This document shows, piece after piece, positions 8,647 through 17,584 of a DNA stretch of 64,000 nucleotides. The notes under the pieces are model-generated. The model saw nothing but the letters and a program-made list of their open reading frames with translations. It searched no databases and was not told where the DNA came from. Origin of the DNA: Pseudolysobacter antarcticus (GTDB lineage Bacteria > Pseudomonadota > Gammaproteobacteria > Xanthomonadales > Rhodanobacteraceae); contig NZ_CP035704.1 in NCBI RefSeq assembly GCF_004168365.1, positions 186,001 to 250,000 on the forward strand, written 5' to 3'. Both the position numbers and the translations under genes were made by a program. How positions within the stretch are numbered: position 1 is the stretch's first letter; every line of letters starts with the position of its first letter.

Positions 8647-9087
8647 TCATCGCGCTTCAAGCCAGAACGTGACCGGGCCATCGTTTATCAGTTGCACCTG
8701 CATGTCCGCGCCGAACCTTCCGCACGCCACGTCGGCATGTCGGCTGCGCGCGAGTTCGACTAGGCGCGCGAACCAGCGCGCGCCTTCGTCAGGTGTTGCC
8801 GCGGCAGTAAAACCCGCACGCATGCCGCTGCGTGTATCCGCCGCCAAGGTGAATTGCGAAACCAGCAGCAGGCCGCCGTTGATATCGGCGAGCGAGCGAT
8901 TCATGCGGCCGCTGTCATCGCCGAAAATGCGATAACCGAGCAGGCGTTGCAGGGTGCGCTCGACTTGCGCCTCGCCATCGCCCGGTTGCACCGCCACCAG
9001 CGCGAGCACACCGCGGCCGATCGCGCCGATGGTTTCGCCCGCGACGTCGACATGCGCTTCGCTCACGCGCTGGATCAGTGCAATCAT
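8647..9087 (-). CDS. dtd: D-aminoacyl-tRNA deacylase
   Basis: 146 residues, the exact family size. The start at [11 protein letters not shown] (9087) is preferred over an in-frame ATG at 9195, which would add an untypical 36-residue tail. Motifs: [12 protein letters not shown] with the catalytic Thr loop, and the C-terminal [10 protein letters not shown] carrying the cross-subunit Gly-cisPro. DTD hydrolyses D-amino acids (and Gly from tRNA-Ala) off mischarged tRNA, protecting translation. It is divergent from the acyltransferase gene and 160 bases upstream of rpoD on the same strand. Confidence 0.96.
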   Translation of the reverse strand: MIALIQRVSEAHVDVAGETIGAIGRGVLALVAVQPGDGEAQVERTLQRLLGYRIFGDDSGRMNRSLADINGGLLLVSQFTLAADTRSGMRAGFTAAATPDEGARWFARLVELARSRHADVACGRFGADMQVQLINDGPVTFWLEAR

Positions 9088-9233
9088 CGTTTCGGTTTCC
9101 GCGTGGGTCTTCGATTGCTGCGGCGCCAGCAGCGAGAATAGTTCAGCGTCCTTCTTACAAACGTAAAACGACGCCAAAGACGGACAATGCTTCACAGCCG
9201 TTACAATAGTTGACCTTTTTTCGTGTGATCGCC

Positions 9234-10121
9234 ATGCGCTGGCATATCGCCTTGCTGTACTTCCTGATTCGCAGTTGCGGGCGTTTGCCGTTGCGTATGC
9301 TGCATCGTCTCGGTGCCGGCCTCGGCTGGATTTTCTGGGTCGCGCACGGCAAGGAGCGGCGCATTGCCGGCCGCAATCTCGAACTGGCTTTTCCCGAGCT
9401 CGACCAGGCGCAACATGCCGCGCTGTTGCAACGCACGCTGGCCGAAACCGGCAAGTCGTTTCTCGAAGTCACCAAGGTCTGGTCGGGCGATGCACACGCC
9501 GCGCTCGGGTTGATCCGCGAGGTGCGCGGCGTGGAATTTTACGATGCCGCGCTCGCTGCAAAACGCGGTTTGATTATCGCCGCACCCCATCTCGGCTGCT
9601 GGGAGTTGCTGAACTTTTACCTGTGCAGTCGCGCGCCGATTGCTGTGGCCTATCGACCGCCGCGGCAGGCCGACCTAGAGCCGTTATTGCTCAAGGCGCG
9701 CGGCTCGCTGCAAGCCGAACAAGTGCGCGCGGAAGGCGCGGGCGTGCGCACCTTGTACAAGCGCCTGAGTGCGGGCGGCGTGGTCGGAATCTTGCCGGAT
9801 CAGGAACCGAAACAGGGCGACGGCGAGTTCGCGCCGTTCTTCGGTGTGCGCGCATTGACGATGGTATTGGTGTCGCGTCTGGCACAACGCACCGGCGCCA
9901 CGGTGCTGTTCAGTTTTGCCGAACGATTGCCGCGAGGTGCGGGTTATCGGCTGCATTTTGTGCCGGCGCCGACGGCGATTGCCGACGAGGATTTGAATAC
10001 CGCCGCCGCGGCACTGAATCAAGGTGTGGAAGCGTGCGTGCGTATCGCGCCCGAGCAATATCAGTGGCACTACAAACGTTTTTCCGCGCGCCCGCCGGAC
10101 GATCCGCAACGCTTGTATTGA
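9234..10121 (+). CDS. LpxL/HtrB-type lipid A acyltransferase family protein
   Basis: 295 residues from ATG 9234 ([20 protein letters not shown]); the upstream TTG at 9210 has no support. The N-terminal hydrophobic helix anchors the enzyme in the inner membrane. The catalytic H-x4-E is visible as [11 protein letters not shown], followed by [13 protein letters not shown] and [20 protein letters not shown], all characteristic of Kdo-dependent lipid A secondary acyltransferases. It transfers an acyl chain from acyl-ACP to a lipid A precursor on the cytoplasmic face. Which position (LpxL or LpxM) cannot be settled here. A monocistronic layout is likely. Confidence 0.92.
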   Translation: MRWHIALLYFLIRSCGRLPLRMLHRLGAGLGWIFWVAHGKERRIAGRNLELAFPELDQAQHAALLQRTLAETGKSFLEVTKVWSGDAHAALGLIREVRGVEFYDAALAAKRGLIIAAPHLGCWELLNFYLCSRAPIAVAYRPPRQADLEPLLLKARGSLQAEQVRAEGAGVRTLYKRLSAGGVVGILPDQEPKQGDGEFAPFFGVRALTMVLVSRLAQRTGATVLFSFAERLPRGAGYRLHFVPAPTAIADEDLNTAAAALNQGVEACVRIAPEQYQWHYKRFSARPPDDPQRLY

Positions 10122-10155
10122 TGCTGCGCCTCGAAGGCCTTCGAGATCGCGCTGC

Positions 10156-10998
10156 CTAGCCATTGCTCGCTGCTGACACGCCTTGCATCACCGCAACTGG
10201 CGCGCCTTCCAGCGCATGGCATTCCCGCAAAAACGCCAGCACACGGATATTGAATTCCTCGCGTGCATCGAACGGTGTGCCGTGGCGCGAACCCGCGAAT
10301 ACGCTGATGCGACCGTTCGGCAGGCGTGCCGCGTAATCGTGTTTTTCCGCGAGCGGCGTGTAATCGTGTTCCGCCGCGACGATCAGCGCGGGGCAAGCGA
10401 TGCGGGGCAAATGCTGCGCCGCGCTCCAGCCAATCAACGCCTTGATCGTCGCCAGATACGCACGGCGCGAATTGGCGCCGACCACGCTGACCACGCGCTC
10501 GCGCATTGGAATCTGGTGTTCATGTGGAAACATGCGCTTCGCCACGAGTGCCGCCGTGCGCCGCACGCCGAGCGTGCGCACGAGACCGATCTGCAGCTTT
10601 GCCTCCAGCCATTTTTTCCAGTGATCGATGCGATAGCTCGGCAGACTGTTCACCAGCACGAGCGCATGCACGCGGCGCGATTGATCTGCCGCCATCTGCA
10701 ATGCCACTGCACCGCCGAGCGAAAATCCGACGATGGTGATTTCGGCGATATGCAGTTTGTCGAGCAAGGTCCACAAATCATCGGCGAATTGCTGGATCGA
10801 ATACGCGCCACGCGGTTTGTCGCTGCGTCCAGAGCCACGCAGATCGGGCAGGATCAAATGAAAATGCGCGGCGAAATCCGGTTGCTGAAATGCCCAGTCG
10901 TCACCGCTCGATCCGAGGCCGTGGATCAACAGCAGCGGCGCGCCGGCACCACAGGTTTCGTAATGCAGCTGGATGCCGTTGATGGCGATAAGAGGCAT
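10156..10998 (-). CDS. Alpha/beta hydrolase
   Basis: 280 residues from the ATG at 10998 (MPLIAINGIQLHYE); a longer frame starts at 11046 but its first 16 residues look non-native. Oxyanion segment LLLIHGLGSSGDDW, nucleophile elbow GFSLGGAVA (Ser), acid EHDYTP and late His in SRHGTPFDA complete a catalytic triad. The fold resembles 3-oxoadipate-enol-lactonase-like esterases, but no pathway genes are near, so the substrate is unknown. Cytoplasmic. Convergent with the lipid A acyltransferase (34 bases between stops). Confidence 0.9.
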   Translation of the reverse strand: MPLIAINGIQLHYETCGAGAPLLLIHGLGSSGDDWAFQQPDFAAHFHLILPDLRGSGRSDKPRGAYSIQQFADDLWTLLDKLHIAEITIVGFSLGGAVALQMAADQSRRVHALVLVNSLPSYRIDHWKKWLEAKLQIGLVRTLGVRRTAALVAKRMFPHEHQIPMRERVVSVVGANSRRAYLATIKALIGWSAAQHLPRIACPALIVAAEHDYTPLAEKHDYAARLPNGRISVFAGSRHGTPFDAREEFNIRVLAFLRECHALEGAPVAVMQGVSAASNG

Positions 10999-11154
10999 GT
11001 ATTCGAGCCAAACAAGATGTGGCGAAGTATATTGCCTGCGCCGCATTACTGCGCGCTAAACGACGTGGCGCGCGCTGCATCTGCGAGGCCGACGTAGACG
11101 TAGAATTCATCGGGTCAACCTGTAGAGTTGCGAGCGAATCCTTGGAGTGAGCGT

Positions 11155-11940
11155 ATGCGTATCGTGTTTGTCGCCGCTATCTTATGCGCGACACAAAATG
11201 TTCTGGCGCAGGCCGAAACGTCGGCCGCGCCGCACAGCTACGCCGGCAATGCCTATGCGCTGGACGATCACCGCTTGCTGTTTCGCGAAGTGCATTATTT
11301 GAATGCAAGCGCGAGGGATCAGCGCGTCGTGGTCTATCAATGTCCCGATGGCAGCGTGTTCGCGCGCAAGCACGTGCGTGCCGGTGGCGATGCGCAGACG
11401 CCGGATTTCGAGCTCGACGATGCGCGTCTGGGCTATCGCGAAGGCGTGCGCCAAGGCGGCAAGGGGCGCGAGGTGTTCATGCGTCGCAGTAGCGATCAAC
11501 CGGAAAATATGCAGCCGCTGCCACGCGAAAAAGACAGCGTGATCGATGCCGGATTTGACACGTTCGTGCAGCGTCACTGGCAAGAATTGCAGCATGGCGA
11601 TTCGGTCAGCATTCCGTTTCTGGTGCCGAGCCGCATGCGCTTTTACGAGTTCAAGGTGAAGCGCATTTCGGAGCCTTCGGTCGGTCACGGCGAAATGCTG
11701 ATCCGCCTCGCCATGGATAGTTGGTACAGCTTCGCGCTGCCGCATATCGATGTCAGCTACGACATCGCCACGCGCCAGTTGCTGCGCTTCGAAGGGCTGT
11801 TGAACATTCGCGGGGCGGACGGAAAAAATCTCACCGGGCGCGTCGAGTTTCCGCTCAGTGATCGCCATGCGACGGTCGATGCGAGCGAACTGGCGAAGGC
11901 TGAGTCGGCACCGTTGGTCAAGACTTGCGGCGCGCAGTAA
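11155..11940 (+). CDS. Exported protein of unknown function
   Basis: 261 residues. The start at MRIVFVAAILCATQNVLAQA (ATG 11155, behind TTGGAG) gives a typical cleavable signal peptide; the ATG-like extension to 11128 does not. The mature part is soluble and rich in charged residues, with motifs such as YQCPDGSVFARKH, VDASELAKAES and one C-terminal Cys. No membrane segment is visible after residue 22. I do not recognise a family. It is probably periplasmic and is transcribed divergently from the hydrolase gene. Confidence 0.85.
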   Translation: MRIVFVAAILCATQNVLAQAETSAAPHSYAGNAYALDDHRLLFREVHYLNASARDQRVVVYQCPDGSVFARKHVRAGGDAQTPDFELDDARLGYREGVRQGGKGREVFMRRSSDQPENMQPLPREKDSVIDAGFDTFVQRHWQELQHGDSVSIPFLVPSRMRFYEFKVKRISEPSVGHGEMLIRLAMDSWYSFALPHIDVSYDIATRQLLRFEGLLNIRGADGKNLTGRVEFPLSDRHATVDASELAKAESAPLVKTCGAQ

Positions 11941-12164
11941 GCGGACACAACGACCGTCCGCGGACAGTCCATCGCCGCGCTGGCAGAAGTTATTTTCATG
12001 CGGTCATGCAACCCAAGCGCCTGATTCTGCATCTATGTTCTCGTAATCGATGAAAGCCCGCGTTGTTGGCAAGTAGATTGCAACGCACCGATTACAAAGA
12101 ACGCAAAGATCATCAAATCGGAGGATTGCCACCCATACGGCGATCCGGCGCCAAGGAAAAAGTC

Positions 12165-12380
12165 ATGAACATGAAAATGCAATTGGTACGCGGAACGCTG
12201 GCGCTGGTGATGTTTGCGAGCCTCGGCGCATGGGCGGTAACACATCGTGTGGTAACGCCAAAACCGGCCTCGGTGTGGCTGCAGAAAACTGTCAAGGTCG
12301 GCCATGAAAGCGTGGTCAAGGTAATCCCAATGCGTATCGCGCGCACCGAGATCGCGCTGGTCGATACGAACGCGGAATAA
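12165..12380 (+). CDS. Small exported protein of unknown function
   Basis: 71 residues starting MNMKMQLVRGTLALVMFASL at 12165, with signal-peptide-like hydrophobicity and a cleavage-like GAWA. The mature part (about 50 residues) is basic and lacks Cys. The start is chosen because the upstream in-frame part (from 12063) lacks coding character. No homology can be assigned by eye. It may be co-transcribed with the exported protein 225 bases upstream, but the gap makes this uncertain. Confidence 0.6.
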   Translation: MNMKMQLVRGTLALVMFASLGAWAVTHRVVTPKPASVWLQKTVKVGHESVVKVIPMRIARTEIALVDTNAE

Positions 12381-12550
12381 TCGCGTGGTTCTATTGCGAG
12401 GCGAGCAAATCTATCTCGTTTTCGCCGCAGAAAAATAACGCCGCGCACAATTCTTGTGCTGCGATAAGTGTACAAATAAACTTTGTCGCGTTTCTCGGCA
12501 CGACGGCACTACGATCAAATGCGCGCCGTCATGCCGACATCGAGCCGCGC

Positions 12551-13399
12551 TCAGTTATTGCCGCCGAGGTCATGCACGCCACCGACCGAAACGCCATTAA
12601 ACGCATATGTGCAGCCGCCGCTGAGGTTGTCGCGATACTTTAGGTTAGTCGCGGTCAGGTTGTAGCCGACCGTCATGCCTTGCACCTGGTTGGTGCTGAG
12701 CAAGGCGTTGGTGCCGATGATCGAATATCCGTAGGTAGCATCGCTGCTGATGTGATCGTTCGCCGAATAATTGTTGGCGACGTTGGAATTGCTGCCGCTG
12801 ACCGAAATGCCAAACGCCGGATCGCCGGGCTGCGAAAACGTATTGAAAACGCGATTGCCGATGACCTGGTTGCCGGTACCGCTCACGCCGATACCGATCG
12901 CGGCATTGCCGCCGAACGATGCCGGTATGTTGGTATCGGTAACCATGTTGTCGCGTACCACGCAGCCGTCGCACAGAGCGGATATGCCGATGGTGTGACT
13001 GCGCTGCACTTTCAAATTGCTGATCAATCCGGATTTCGCGTTAGTGCCGCCGGCCGAACCGACATATACCGCCTGCGCAAAACCGACGATGGTGCCGTCC
13101 GTGATCGTGAAATATTTCTGCCCGACCACACTCACGCCGAATGTCGACATGTTGCCCGCGGCGTTGCTGCGCAGGGCATGGCCGTTCAAATCCAGCGTGA
13201 CCGAGTCGGCGTTGACAAACACCGCAACGCCGTTCGATCCGGCCATGGTCAGATCCTGCGTGAGGCAATACACGCCCGCGCTGGACAGCGTAATCGGCAG
13301 CGCGCTGATGGGTGTGCAGTGATTCGATTCGGCAGCGGCAGGGCGCAACGACAACAGCAGGCCCGCGCCCAACAGCAATAAAGTGGCATGGATTTTCAT
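12551..13399 (-). CDS. Secreted right-handed beta-helix protein
   Basis: 282 residues from ATG 13399 behind GAGGAG. Residues 1-23 are a signal peptide (LLLLGAGLLLSLRPAAA). The body is a pectate-lyase-like parallel beta-helix: VTLDLNGHAL, GTIVGFAQAVYVG, GCVVRDNMVTDTNIP, GNQVIGNRVFN and SNSNVANNYSAND repeats, with Cys pairs. No lyase catalytic Asp cluster is obvious. Unlike the other secreted proteins here it ends VHDLGGNN, without the NGF motif. A much longer upstream frame (to 13597) is rejected for lack of a signal and a ribosome site. Confidence 0.88.
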   Translation of the reverse strand: MKIHATLLLLGAGLLLSLRPAAAESNHCTPISALPITLSSAGVYCLTQDLTMAGSNGVAVFVNADSVTLDLNGHALRSNAAGNMSTFGVSVVGQKYFTITDGTIVGFAQAVYVGSAGGTNAKSGLISNLKVQRSHTIGISALCDGCVVRDNMVTDTNIPASFGGNAAIGIGVSGTGNQVIGNRVFNTFSQPGDPAFGISVSGSNSNVANNYSANDHISSDATYGYSIIGTNALLSTNQVQGMTVGYNLTATNLKYRDNLSGGCTYAFNGVSVGGVHDLGGNN

Positions 13400-13547
13400 G
13401 AAAACTCCTCGGTGGTTCGATTGATAAATCGCATCGCGATGGTGGCGAAAGAATTTCCGCTCACTTTCAAATACGCAAACTGCGGGGAAAACCGGGCGTG
13501 GCGTGGCGGCGCTTGTCGCCAGCGTCGCGCTGACGAATAATCGCGGC

Positions 13548-14012
13548 ATGCTGCATGTCGTGTTGTACCAACCGGAAATTCCGCCGAACACCGGCAACGT
13601 GATTCGGCTTTGCGCGAATACCGGCGCGCGGCTGCATCTGATTCGACCGTTGGGTTTTGATCTCGATCACGCCAAGCTGCGTCGCGCCGGGCTCGATTAC
13701 CACGAGTTCACCACGCTCGATGCGCACGATGATTTCGCCGCGTTTCTCACCGCCGTAAAACCGGATCGGGTATTCGCGCTGTCCACACGCTCTGCGACTT
13801 TATATACAAATACACAATTTCGCGAAAATGATGCGGTGGTATTCGGGCCGGAAACGCGCGGATTGCCGCAAGCCTTGCTCGACAGCTTGCCGCCGGAGCA
13901 GCGCTTGCGTTTGCCGATGCGGCCAGAGAATCGCAGTTTGAATTTATCGAACGCCGTGGCCGTGGTGGTGTTCGAAGCGTGGCGCCAGAGCGGATTCGCC
14001 GGCGGCAGCTAG
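13548..14012 (+). CDS. trmL: tRNA (cytidine/uridine-34-2'-O)-methyltransferase
   Basis: 154 residues from MLHVVLYQPEIPPNTGNVIR (13548), the standard TrmL start and size. The SPOUT trefoil-knot motifs are clear: NTGNVIRLCANTGARLHLI, VVFGPETRGLP and LPMRPENRSLNLSNAVAVVV. The enzyme methylates the ribose of the wobble base in tRNA-Leu isoacceptors using SAM. The stop lies 19 bases from that of gpsA, which converges on it. Confidence 0.96.
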   Translation: MLHVVLYQPEIPPNTGNVIRLCANTGARLHLIRPLGFDLDHAKLRRAGLDYHEFTTLDAHDDFAAFLTAVKPDRVFALSTRSATLYTNTQFRENDAVVFGPETRGLPQALLDSLPPEQRLRLPMRPENRSLNLSNAVAVVVFEAWRQSGFAGGS

Positions 14013-14030
14013 GTTTCGTTACGCGAGTAG

Positions 14031-15056
14031 TCAGTGCGCGAGCGGCGCGGTGTATTCCGGTTTCTGCTGGCGCGCGAGCAAGGTTCGCAAACCTTCGGCA
14101 GGCGTGATTTCCTCGTGCAATACACGTTGCACGCCTGCGCTGATCGGCAGTTCAATCTGGTGTCGATGCGCGAGCCGCATCACTTCATCGACGGTCTGTA
14201 CGCTCTCGACCACCTGGCCGATTTCGGCAATCGCATCGTTGAGCGAAGTGCCGCAACCGAGTGCGAGGCCGAGGCGGCGATTGCGCGACAAATCGCCGGT
14301 GCAGGTGAGCACCAGATCGCCGAGCCCAGCGAGGCCCATCAAGGTTTCCGCGCGCGCGCCGAGCGCCACGCCGAGGCGCAGCATCTCATTCAGGCCGCGC
14401 GTGATCAGGCCGGCGCGTGCGTTCAGTCCGAGCTGCATGCCATCGGCCACGCCGGTGGCAACGGCGAGCACGTTTTTCATCGCGCCACCGAGTTCGGCGC
14501 CGATCACGTCCGAGCCGGTGTAGGCGCGAAACGTCGACGCATGCAGTAGCGCGGCAACCTGTTGCGCAAACGCATGATCAGTGGAATGCACGGTGACCGC
14601 AGTTGGTAATCCCTGCGCCACTTCGCGCGCGAACGATGGCCCAGTGACGATGGCCGCGGCACGCTGTGGAAATTTTTCCGCGACCAGTTCGTGCAGGAAA
14701 CGTCCGGTGCCGGGCTCGAAACCCTTGGTCGCCCAGGCGATGCCGACATCGGGCGCGAGATCGCTAGCGATCTGATCGAGCAAATCGTGAAACGCGTGAC
14801 TCGGCGTAACAATCAATACCAGTTCGGCGGCGCGCACCGTGGCTTGCAGATCGCTGGAGATTTGCAGCGTCGATGGCAATTCCTGCTCGGGCAGATAACG
14901 CCGGTTGCGACGGGTCAACGCCATCTCGGCCATGGCTGCGGAATCACGACCCCACAAGGTCGTGGGGCCGCCATTGCGTGCGAGCAGGGCGGCGAGCGCC
15001 GTGCCCCACGAACCCGCGCCGAGCACGGCTATCGCAACACGCTGACTTGTGGTCAT
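14031..15056 (-). CDS. gpsA: Glycerol-3-phosphate dehydrogenase [NAD(P)+]
   Basis: 341 residues. The N-terminal Rossmann motif [17 protein letters not shown], then [40 protein letters not shown] (catalytic Lys) and [18 protein letters not shown] mark GpsA. It reduces dihydroxyacetone phosphate to sn-glycerol-3-phosphate for phospholipid synthesis in the cytoplasm. It lies 35 bases downstream of secB on the same strand, an arrangement common in Xanthomonadales and proteobacteria generally, so the two are probably co-transcribed. Confidence 0.98.
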   Translation of the reverse strand: MTTSQRVAIAVLGAGSWGTALAALLARNGGPTTLWGRDSAAMAEMALTRRNRRYLPEQELPSTLQISSDLQATVRAAELVLIVTPSHAFHDLLDQIASDLAPDVGIAWATKGFEPGTGRFLHELVAEKFPQRAAAIVTGPSFAREVAQGLPTAVTVHSTDHAFAQQVAALLHASTFRAYTGSDVIGAELGGAMKNVLAVATGVADGMQLGLNARAGLITRGLNEMLRLGVALGARAETLMGLAGLGDLVLTCTGDLSRNRRLGLALGCGTSLNDAIAEIGQVVESVQTVDEVMRLAHRHQIELPISAGVQRVLHEEITPAEGLRTLLARQQKPEYTAPLAH

Positions 15057-15091
15057 CGCCGATGCTCGCGCCGACGTGGGTTCGGAATGAC

Positions 15092-15586
15092 TCAGGCGTT
15101 ACCGATCACGCCGGTGCTTTCGCCGGCCTGCTGGCGACGCTGCTGTTCGGCGTACAACGCTTCAAAGTTGATCGGCTGCAGCAGGAAGGGCGGGAAACCA
15201 CCGTTCTGCACCAGATCCGACACCGCCTGACGTGCATACGGGAACAACACATTCGGGCAATACGTGGCGAGCACGGTATCGCGGCTGGCATCGTCGAAAC
15301 CGACCAGACCAAAGATGCCGGCCTGTTGGACTTCGGCGAGATACGCGGTTTTTTCACCGACGCTGCAGGTGACGGTAACGCTGAGGATCACTTCGAACGT
15401 GTTCTCGGCGATCGTGCCCACTTTTTGCGAAAGATTCAGCTGAACCTGCGGCTGGCCGGCTTCCTGAAAGATCTGCGGCGCGCCGGGCACTTCGAACGAA
15501 GCGTCTTTTATATAGACTTTCTGCAGGCTCAATTGGGCGTTGCCCTGCGGTTCTGCTGCGCCGTTGGTGGCGATGGTATCGACCAT
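15092..15586 (-). CDS. secB: Protein-export chaperone SecB
   Basis: 164 residues. Motifs [44 protein letters not shown] and [20 protein letters not shown] are diagnostic. SecB is a homotetramer that keeps preproteins unfolded and delivers them to SecA; relevant here because the window encodes many large exported proteins. The start is behind CCGGAG. About 35 bases upstream, GGATAATCC (minus strand, 15621-15629) resembles a -10 element; a similar string precedes the rhodanese gene. Confidence 0.98.
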   Translation of the reverse strand: MVDTIATNGAAEPQGNAQLSLQKVYIKDASFEVPGAPQIFQEAGQPQVQLNLSQKVGTIAENTFEVILSVTVTCSVGEKTAYLAEVQQAGIFGLVGFDDASRDTVLATYCPNVLFPYARQAVSDLVQNGGFPPFLLQPINFEALYAEQQRRQQAGESTGVIGNA

Positions 15587-15813
15587 GTATTACTCCGGAA
15601 TCTAGGGTGAAAAGGGCGCGGATTATCCCACGTCGCATGGCTTGGCGCACTGTTGCCGGCGGCGAGGGTGGTTTTATTGCGAATTGTTTGTTGCTTGCGG
15701 GTTATTGGCTGGTCGTCAAATATTGGCGGTCAGCCTTTTGTTTCAGCAACGTTGCGCCGCATGCAGGGTTTTCAACTGACGCATGAAAAATCTCCGTGCA
15801 GGTTCCGTCGAGA

Positions 15814-16248
15814 TTATTTGACCACCGGCAGATCAGCCTGGCGCCACGCGGCGAGTCCGCCATCGAGCCAGTACACATTCTTGAAGCCGGCTTTCACGAG
15901 TCGCGCCGCCGCGGTAGCCGAGGTCTGGCCGGTCTTGCAACACATCGCGATCGGCAGCTCCTTGACCTTGACCAGATCTTTGCTTTCCGGATCGAACTGC
16001 GACTGCGGCACGTGTTTTGCGCCGACGATATGGCCCTGATCGAAATCCTGCTTGCTCGACATGTCGATCAGCAGCGCGTCGTTGCGATTGATGAGCTGGG
16101 TGAGGCCGCCGGGCGTCAGTGATTTGTAGCCGCGAAACAGGCCGGAAACTTCGTTGCTGATCAGGATGAACAACAAGGCGACAAGCAGCATCACCAGCAA
16201 ATAATGGTTGCCGATGAATTCGGGAAGATGGTGCAGGATTTCAGTCAT
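15814..16248 (-). CDS. Membrane-anchored rhodanese-like protein
   Basis: 144 residues. One transmembrane helix at about 15-33 (YLLVMLLVALLFILISN) is followed by a single rhodanese domain: ALLIDMSSKQDFDQGHIVGA and the active loop CCKTGQTSATAAARL with the catalytic Cys. The family resembles E. coli YibN, found near secB/grxC. It may transfer sulfane sulfur or act in thiol chemistry at the membrane; the exact role is unknown. It lies upstream of secB on the same strand, 228 bases away, with a GGATAATCC string about 45 bases upstream of its start. Confidence 0.92.
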   Translation of the reverse strand: MTEILHHLPEFIGNHYLLVMLLVALLFILISNEVSGLFRGYKSLTPGGLTQLINRNDALLIDMSSKQDFDQGHIVGAKHVPQSQFDPESKDLVKVKELPIAMCCKTGQTSATAAARLVKAGFKNVYWLDGGLAAWRQADLPVVK

Positions 16249-16508
16249 CGATCAGGCCATGAACGCGGCGCAGCGGCCGCAAGAGAGCGCGGATTATCCG
16301 CGAGCTGGCCGCCGGGCGCAAAGATTGCTATCGCGAATAGATCTTGAGGGCGTGCTGTGCTGCATTGATCCAGCTGTCGAAAAAGTCGGCGCACTGGCTC
16401 ACGCAACCTTTCGCGACGCTTCGGGTACCTACACCACTTGCGCCAATCCAGCGGACTCGCTGGCGCGTGCGCCGGTTGCGAAAACTCACGGGAGGGAGAG
16501 ATCGAACA

Positions 16509-17570
16509 ATGAGGTTTCGCCACACACAACGCGTGTCGATCATGCTCGCGGGCATCGTGCTCTGGTGCGCCGGTTGCGCGTTTGCGTTCGCGCAAAAAAC
16601 GGCGGATGCGCCCGCGTTGCGGCTGCCGGCCACGAATCTTTCCGCCGACGAAACCCACGCCCGCGCCAGTCAGTTGTTGCCGGCGCCCGGGTTCGCCAAT
16701 GCTACGGTCGCGGTCAATCCGATGGCGGCGCAGGCCAAGCCGGTTGGCGAAAAAGTCTGCATCGCCTGCCATCAACTCGAGAGCGAGCATTTCACCCACA
16801 CCCTGCATGCGCTCGGATTGCACGCGGCAGCTAAGGTCGATCCGAATATTCCCGTGTGCGAAACCTGCCACGGTCCGGGTTCTGCGCATGCGGCACAACC
16901 GAACAGCAAGGGTTTGATCATCGGTTTCACGCACGACTCCGGCACACCGATCGCGTTGCAAACACAGACCTGCCTGACTTGTCACCAAGGCGGCCCGCGT
17001 GATCACTGGGCCGGTTCGATCCATCAGCGCAACGAGTTGTCGTGCAGCGATTGCCATAACCCGATGGCGAAATTTTCGTCCGAAGGCTTGATGGCAAAAG
17101 CCTCGATCAACGATACCTGTTCGCAGTGCCACAAAGATGTGCGTTTGCAGTTCAACCGGCGCTCGCACATGCCGCTGCCGGAAGGCCAGATGAGCTGCGA
17201 CGATTGCCACAATCCGCACGGTTCGCTGACCACGCCGCTGCTCAAGACCAACACCGTCAACGAGACGTGTTACCAATGCCACGCCGAGAAGCGCGGGCCG
17301 TTTTTGTTCGAGCACGCGCCGGTGCGCGAGAGCTGCTTAAATTGCCACACGCCGCATGGCTCGAATCAGGCCTCGCTGCTGCTCGAGCCGATCCCGTTCC
17401 TGTGCCAGCAATGCCACACCAACCAGGGGCATCCGAGCGAGTTGCAGACACCGCAGTCGCTGGCCAACGGCAAGCATCCCGATGAACGCCTGATGGGTCG
17501 CGGCTGCATCACTTGCCACGCGCAGGTACACGGCTCGAATGCGCCGTCAGGCCCGTTCTTCCACGAGTAG
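16509..17570 (+). CDS. Decaheme c-type cytochrome, DmsE/MtrA/PioA family
   Basis: 353 residues from ATG 16509 behind GGGAGGGAGAG; residues 1-29 are a signal peptide. Ten CxxCH haem sites are present in order: CIACH, CETCH, CLTCH, CSDCH, CSQCH, CDDCH, CYQCH, CLNCH, CQQCH, CITCH, with scattered distal His. This is the periplasmic decaheme that plugs into an MtrB/PioB barrel to carry electrons across the outer membrane. An extra segment of about 50 residues before the first haem recalls PioA-type proteins. The next gene, 14 bases on, encodes the barrel. The direction of electron flow (iron oxidation inward or respiration outward) is not decided by sequence. Confidence 0.95.
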   Translation: MRFRHTQRVSIMLAGIVLWCAGCAFAFAQKTADAPALRLPATNLSADETHARASQLLPAPGFANATVAVNPMAAQAKPVGEKVCIACHQLESEHFTHTLHALGLHAAAKVDPNIPVCETCHGPGSAHAAQPNSKGLIIGFTHDSGTPIALQTQTCLTCHQGGPRDHWAGSIHQRNELSCSDCHNPMAKFSSEGLMAKASINDTCSQCHKDVRLQFNRRSHMPLPEGQMSCDDCHNPHGSLTTPLLKTNTVNETCYQCHAEKRGPFLFEHAPVRESCLNCHTPHGSNQASLLLEPIPFLCQQCHTNQGHPSELQTPQSLANGKHPDERLMGRGCITCHAQVHGSNAPSGPFFHE

Positions 17571-17584
17571 CGGGAACGCCGACC